From Flavisolibacter sp. (lineage in GTDB: Bacteria > Bacteroidota > Bacteroidia > Chitinophagales > Chitinophagaceae): a DNA stretch of 8,361 nt. Positions 6,869 to 8,361 of this stretch are shown one piece after another (the stretch's first letter is position 1; the number at the start of each line of letters is the position of its first letter). Position numbers and translations under genes: made by a program. The stretch is taken from positions 1 to 8,361 of the forward strand of contig JAGIAB010000122.1 in NCBI GenBank assembly GCA_017745135.1, read 5' to 3'. Under the pieces are notes generated by a model, which was not told where the DNA came from, searched no databases, and saw only the letters and a list, made by a program, of their open reading frames with translations.

Positions 6869-8291
6869 ATTTGAAAAACAGGTGCAGCAAAAAATGGAGG
6901 AACTGAAACTGGTTCCCTCCGAACCTGTTTGGCAAAAAGTGGAGATGCAGATCCGTAAAAAGAAGGGTCGCAGGAGATTAATTTTCTGGATTCCTGTGCT
7001 TACACTCTTATTGGGCGGAGGTCTGTGGATTGGAATCGATCACTACTCAAACAATGTTTCTTATAATAGAAACGAAACAGAAAAACTAAATCATCAGATA
7101 CCAAAGCAAAATTCCTTTGTTCAACCTGAACAACCAGCGACTGACCAGACTATAAAGCAACCGCAAGAAAAGAATTTAGAAACTACATTGTCTCCTCGGT
7201 CCGGGAAAACAACATCTTCAATTACAAATGAAAGCGTACGATTGAGCACGACATCTGCCTTTCAAAATTCAAAGCAAAGAGTAAAACCTAGGAAAGAAAA
7301 TTCGTTGCCGGAACAACAAGAGAAATCTTCAGCTAAAAACAATGAAACGGTTTTAACAGAAACGCAGACTAAAACCCGGGAGCCTGTTCTTCAGCAGGAT
7401 CAGGTAAATAAACAAATGGATCAAGAGCAAAATTTTTCTGACTCTAATCTAACCACTGTGTCGTCCGGTCAAAAGAATGATTCACTTGCCGGGATTGAAA
7501 AGGTCACGCTAAAAGTTGATTCAATTAAAAGCGATTCAATAAAACAGCTTCGTGTAAAAAAATACGCGGCATCCAAATGGAAACTCACTTTTGCTGTTAG
7601 CGGTGGTGTTTCGGGGTTAGGACGGCTGAATGTATTTAATGGTTTTTTAATCGAGAATAAATCGATGAATTATATACCGCCAGTCATGAGCCCCGGAAGC
7701 GGCTCTGGTAATGGAATATATTATCCACCATCAGAAGTGAAAAAGGACTTTTCATTTGCAGTACAGGCAGGTATAAACAAACAATTAACTAAGCGGACAT
7801 CTTTTTCAACAGGATTGGGATACAATTATTACAGTAACAGCATTTTAGTTGGGAGAAGGGTTGATCAAAACTTAATAATTAGAAATTATTCAGTACGAGA
7901 ATATTTCATGAACAGCAATAGCAATTATAGCAATGGTACATTGGAGTTCTATCATAACCGTTATCATTTTGTTACGTTGCCTTTGGCCTTAGATTGGAAA
8001 TTATTGAAAAAACATCCGTTGAATTTATCTACAGGCATTTCAATTCAGTATTTGGTACAAACTAATGGATTAATCTTCGAATATAATAATCAGGCTTATT
8101 TCCATAATAAAAACGCATTCAATCGTTTTCAGTTGTTTTCAGGCTTGGGTGTAAACTATTCTTTTCCTGTAAAGAAAAACTCAATTGCTATCGGACCGGA
8201 ATTACAGTATGGAATAAGCCGTCTTGAAAAAGGCAACTCCAATCATCACCTCTTTATGTACGGTTTGAAGACACAACTTCAATTGAAATAA
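6858..8291 (+). CDS. Putative dual-membrane anti-sigma factor with C-terminal outer-membrane beta-barrel (Dma-like)
   Basis: This 477-residue protein has four parts. Residues 1-40 are a short charged cytoplasmic segment ('QVQQKMEELKLVPSEPVWQK', 8-27) that ends in a basic cluster (33-40) and probably binds the sigma factor. Residues 41-60 are one inner-membrane helix, with the basic cluster setting an N-in orientation. Residues 62-239 are a K/Q/E/S/T-rich, low-complexity and probably disordered linker. Residues 240-477 show about eight amphipathic strands with turns, as in the PorT/OMP_b-brl class of outer-membrane barrels; examples are 'KWKLTFAVSGGVSG' (240-253) and 'SFSTGLGYNYYS'. The chain ends in LQLK, without a terminal aromatic. 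The ATG at 6858 is chosen over an in-frame GTG at 6852 and overlaps the sigma gene by 11 nt, implying translational coupling. The layout matches Dma proteins of Bacteroides thetaiotaomicron. Alternatively it is an inner-membrane anti-sigma factor whose barrel-like domain stays in the periplasm. The parts are seen; the function is inferred. Confidence 0.8.
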   Translation: MQNEFEKQVQQKMEELKLVPSEPVWQKVEMQIRKKKGRRRLIFWIPVLTLLLGGGLWIGIDHYSNNVSYNRNETEKLNHQIPKQNSFVQPEQPATDQTIKQPQEKNLETTLSPRSGKTTSSITNESVRLSTTSAFQNSKQRVKPRKENSLPEQQEKSSAKNNETVLTETQTKTREPVLQQDQVNKQMDQEQNFSDSNLTTVSSGQKNDSLAGIEKVTLKVDSIKSDSIKQLRVKKYAASKWKLTFAVSGGVSGLGRLNVFNGFLIENKSMNYIPPVMSPGSGSGNGIYYPPSEVKKDFSFAVQAGINKQLTKRTSFSTGLGYNYYSNSILVGRRVDQNLIIRNYSVREYFMNSNSNYSNGTLEFYHNRYHFVTLPLALDWKLLKKHPLNLSTGISIQYLVQTNGLIFEYNNQAYFHNKNAFNRFQLFSGLGVNYSFPVKKNSIAIGPELQYGISRLEKGNSNHHLFMYGLKTQLQLK

Positions 8292-8361
8292 AAAAAATAA
8301 ACCAGGGAGCAACGGTAATTCAAAAACTCTTGTCAGGTTGATTAGAAGCTAAGTATCCATC

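Noticed and set aside
8320..8361. Possible C-terminal end of a convergent minus-strand gene (13 open codons ending in TGA at 8320-8322)
   Set aside because: One minus frame is open to the window edge while the other two have stops, but 13 codons is far too short to tell from chance, and only a very weak hairpin with a T-run follows it on that strand.

Overview
The window reads as a chromosomal segment of a Bacteroidota bacterium, most likely a member of Chitinophagia/Chitinophagaceae. The grounds are a SusC/SusD outer-membrane pair, an ECF sigma factor of the 'LPPGY...ESTSRSQ' type paired with a membrane-bound beta-barrel protein, no recognisable Shine-Dalgarno sequences, AT-rich spacers, and -7-like elements resembling TAnnTTTG. 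All six genes lie on the + strand and form three consecutive two-gene units. The family placement is inferred from protein style, not from a search.

Unit 1 (about 55-1628) holds an ABC-2 type exporter permease, followed 11 nt later by a small membrane-anchored START/SRPBCC-fold protein. No ATPase is present; if this transporter has a dedicated one, it probably lies left of the window. Unit 2 (1747-6190) is a SusC-like TonB-dependent transporter followed 19 nt later by a SusD-like surface lipoprotein. It is preceded by a 118-nt spacer with nested inverted repeats and closed by a strong intrinsic terminator at 6192-6226. No glycoside hydrolase or other degradative enzyme accompanies the pair, so the substrate is unknown.

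Unit 3 (6308-8291) is the most interesting part. An ECF sigma factor overlaps by 11 nt a 477-residue protein that appears to combine a short cytoplasmic anti-sigma-like segment, one inner-membrane helix, a disordered periplasmic linker of about 175 residues and a C-terminal outer-membrane beta-barrel of about 8 strands. This matches the layout of the dual membrane-spanning anti-sigma (Dma) proteins described in Bacteroides thetaiotaomicron. It suggests that a single polypeptide carries outer-membrane state to a cytoplasmic sigma factor. The architecture is therefore not entirely new, but its signal and regulon here are unknown.

The last 70 nt (8292-8361) hold no supported feature. No tRNA, rRNA, CRISPR array, insertion sequence or pseudogene was seen.
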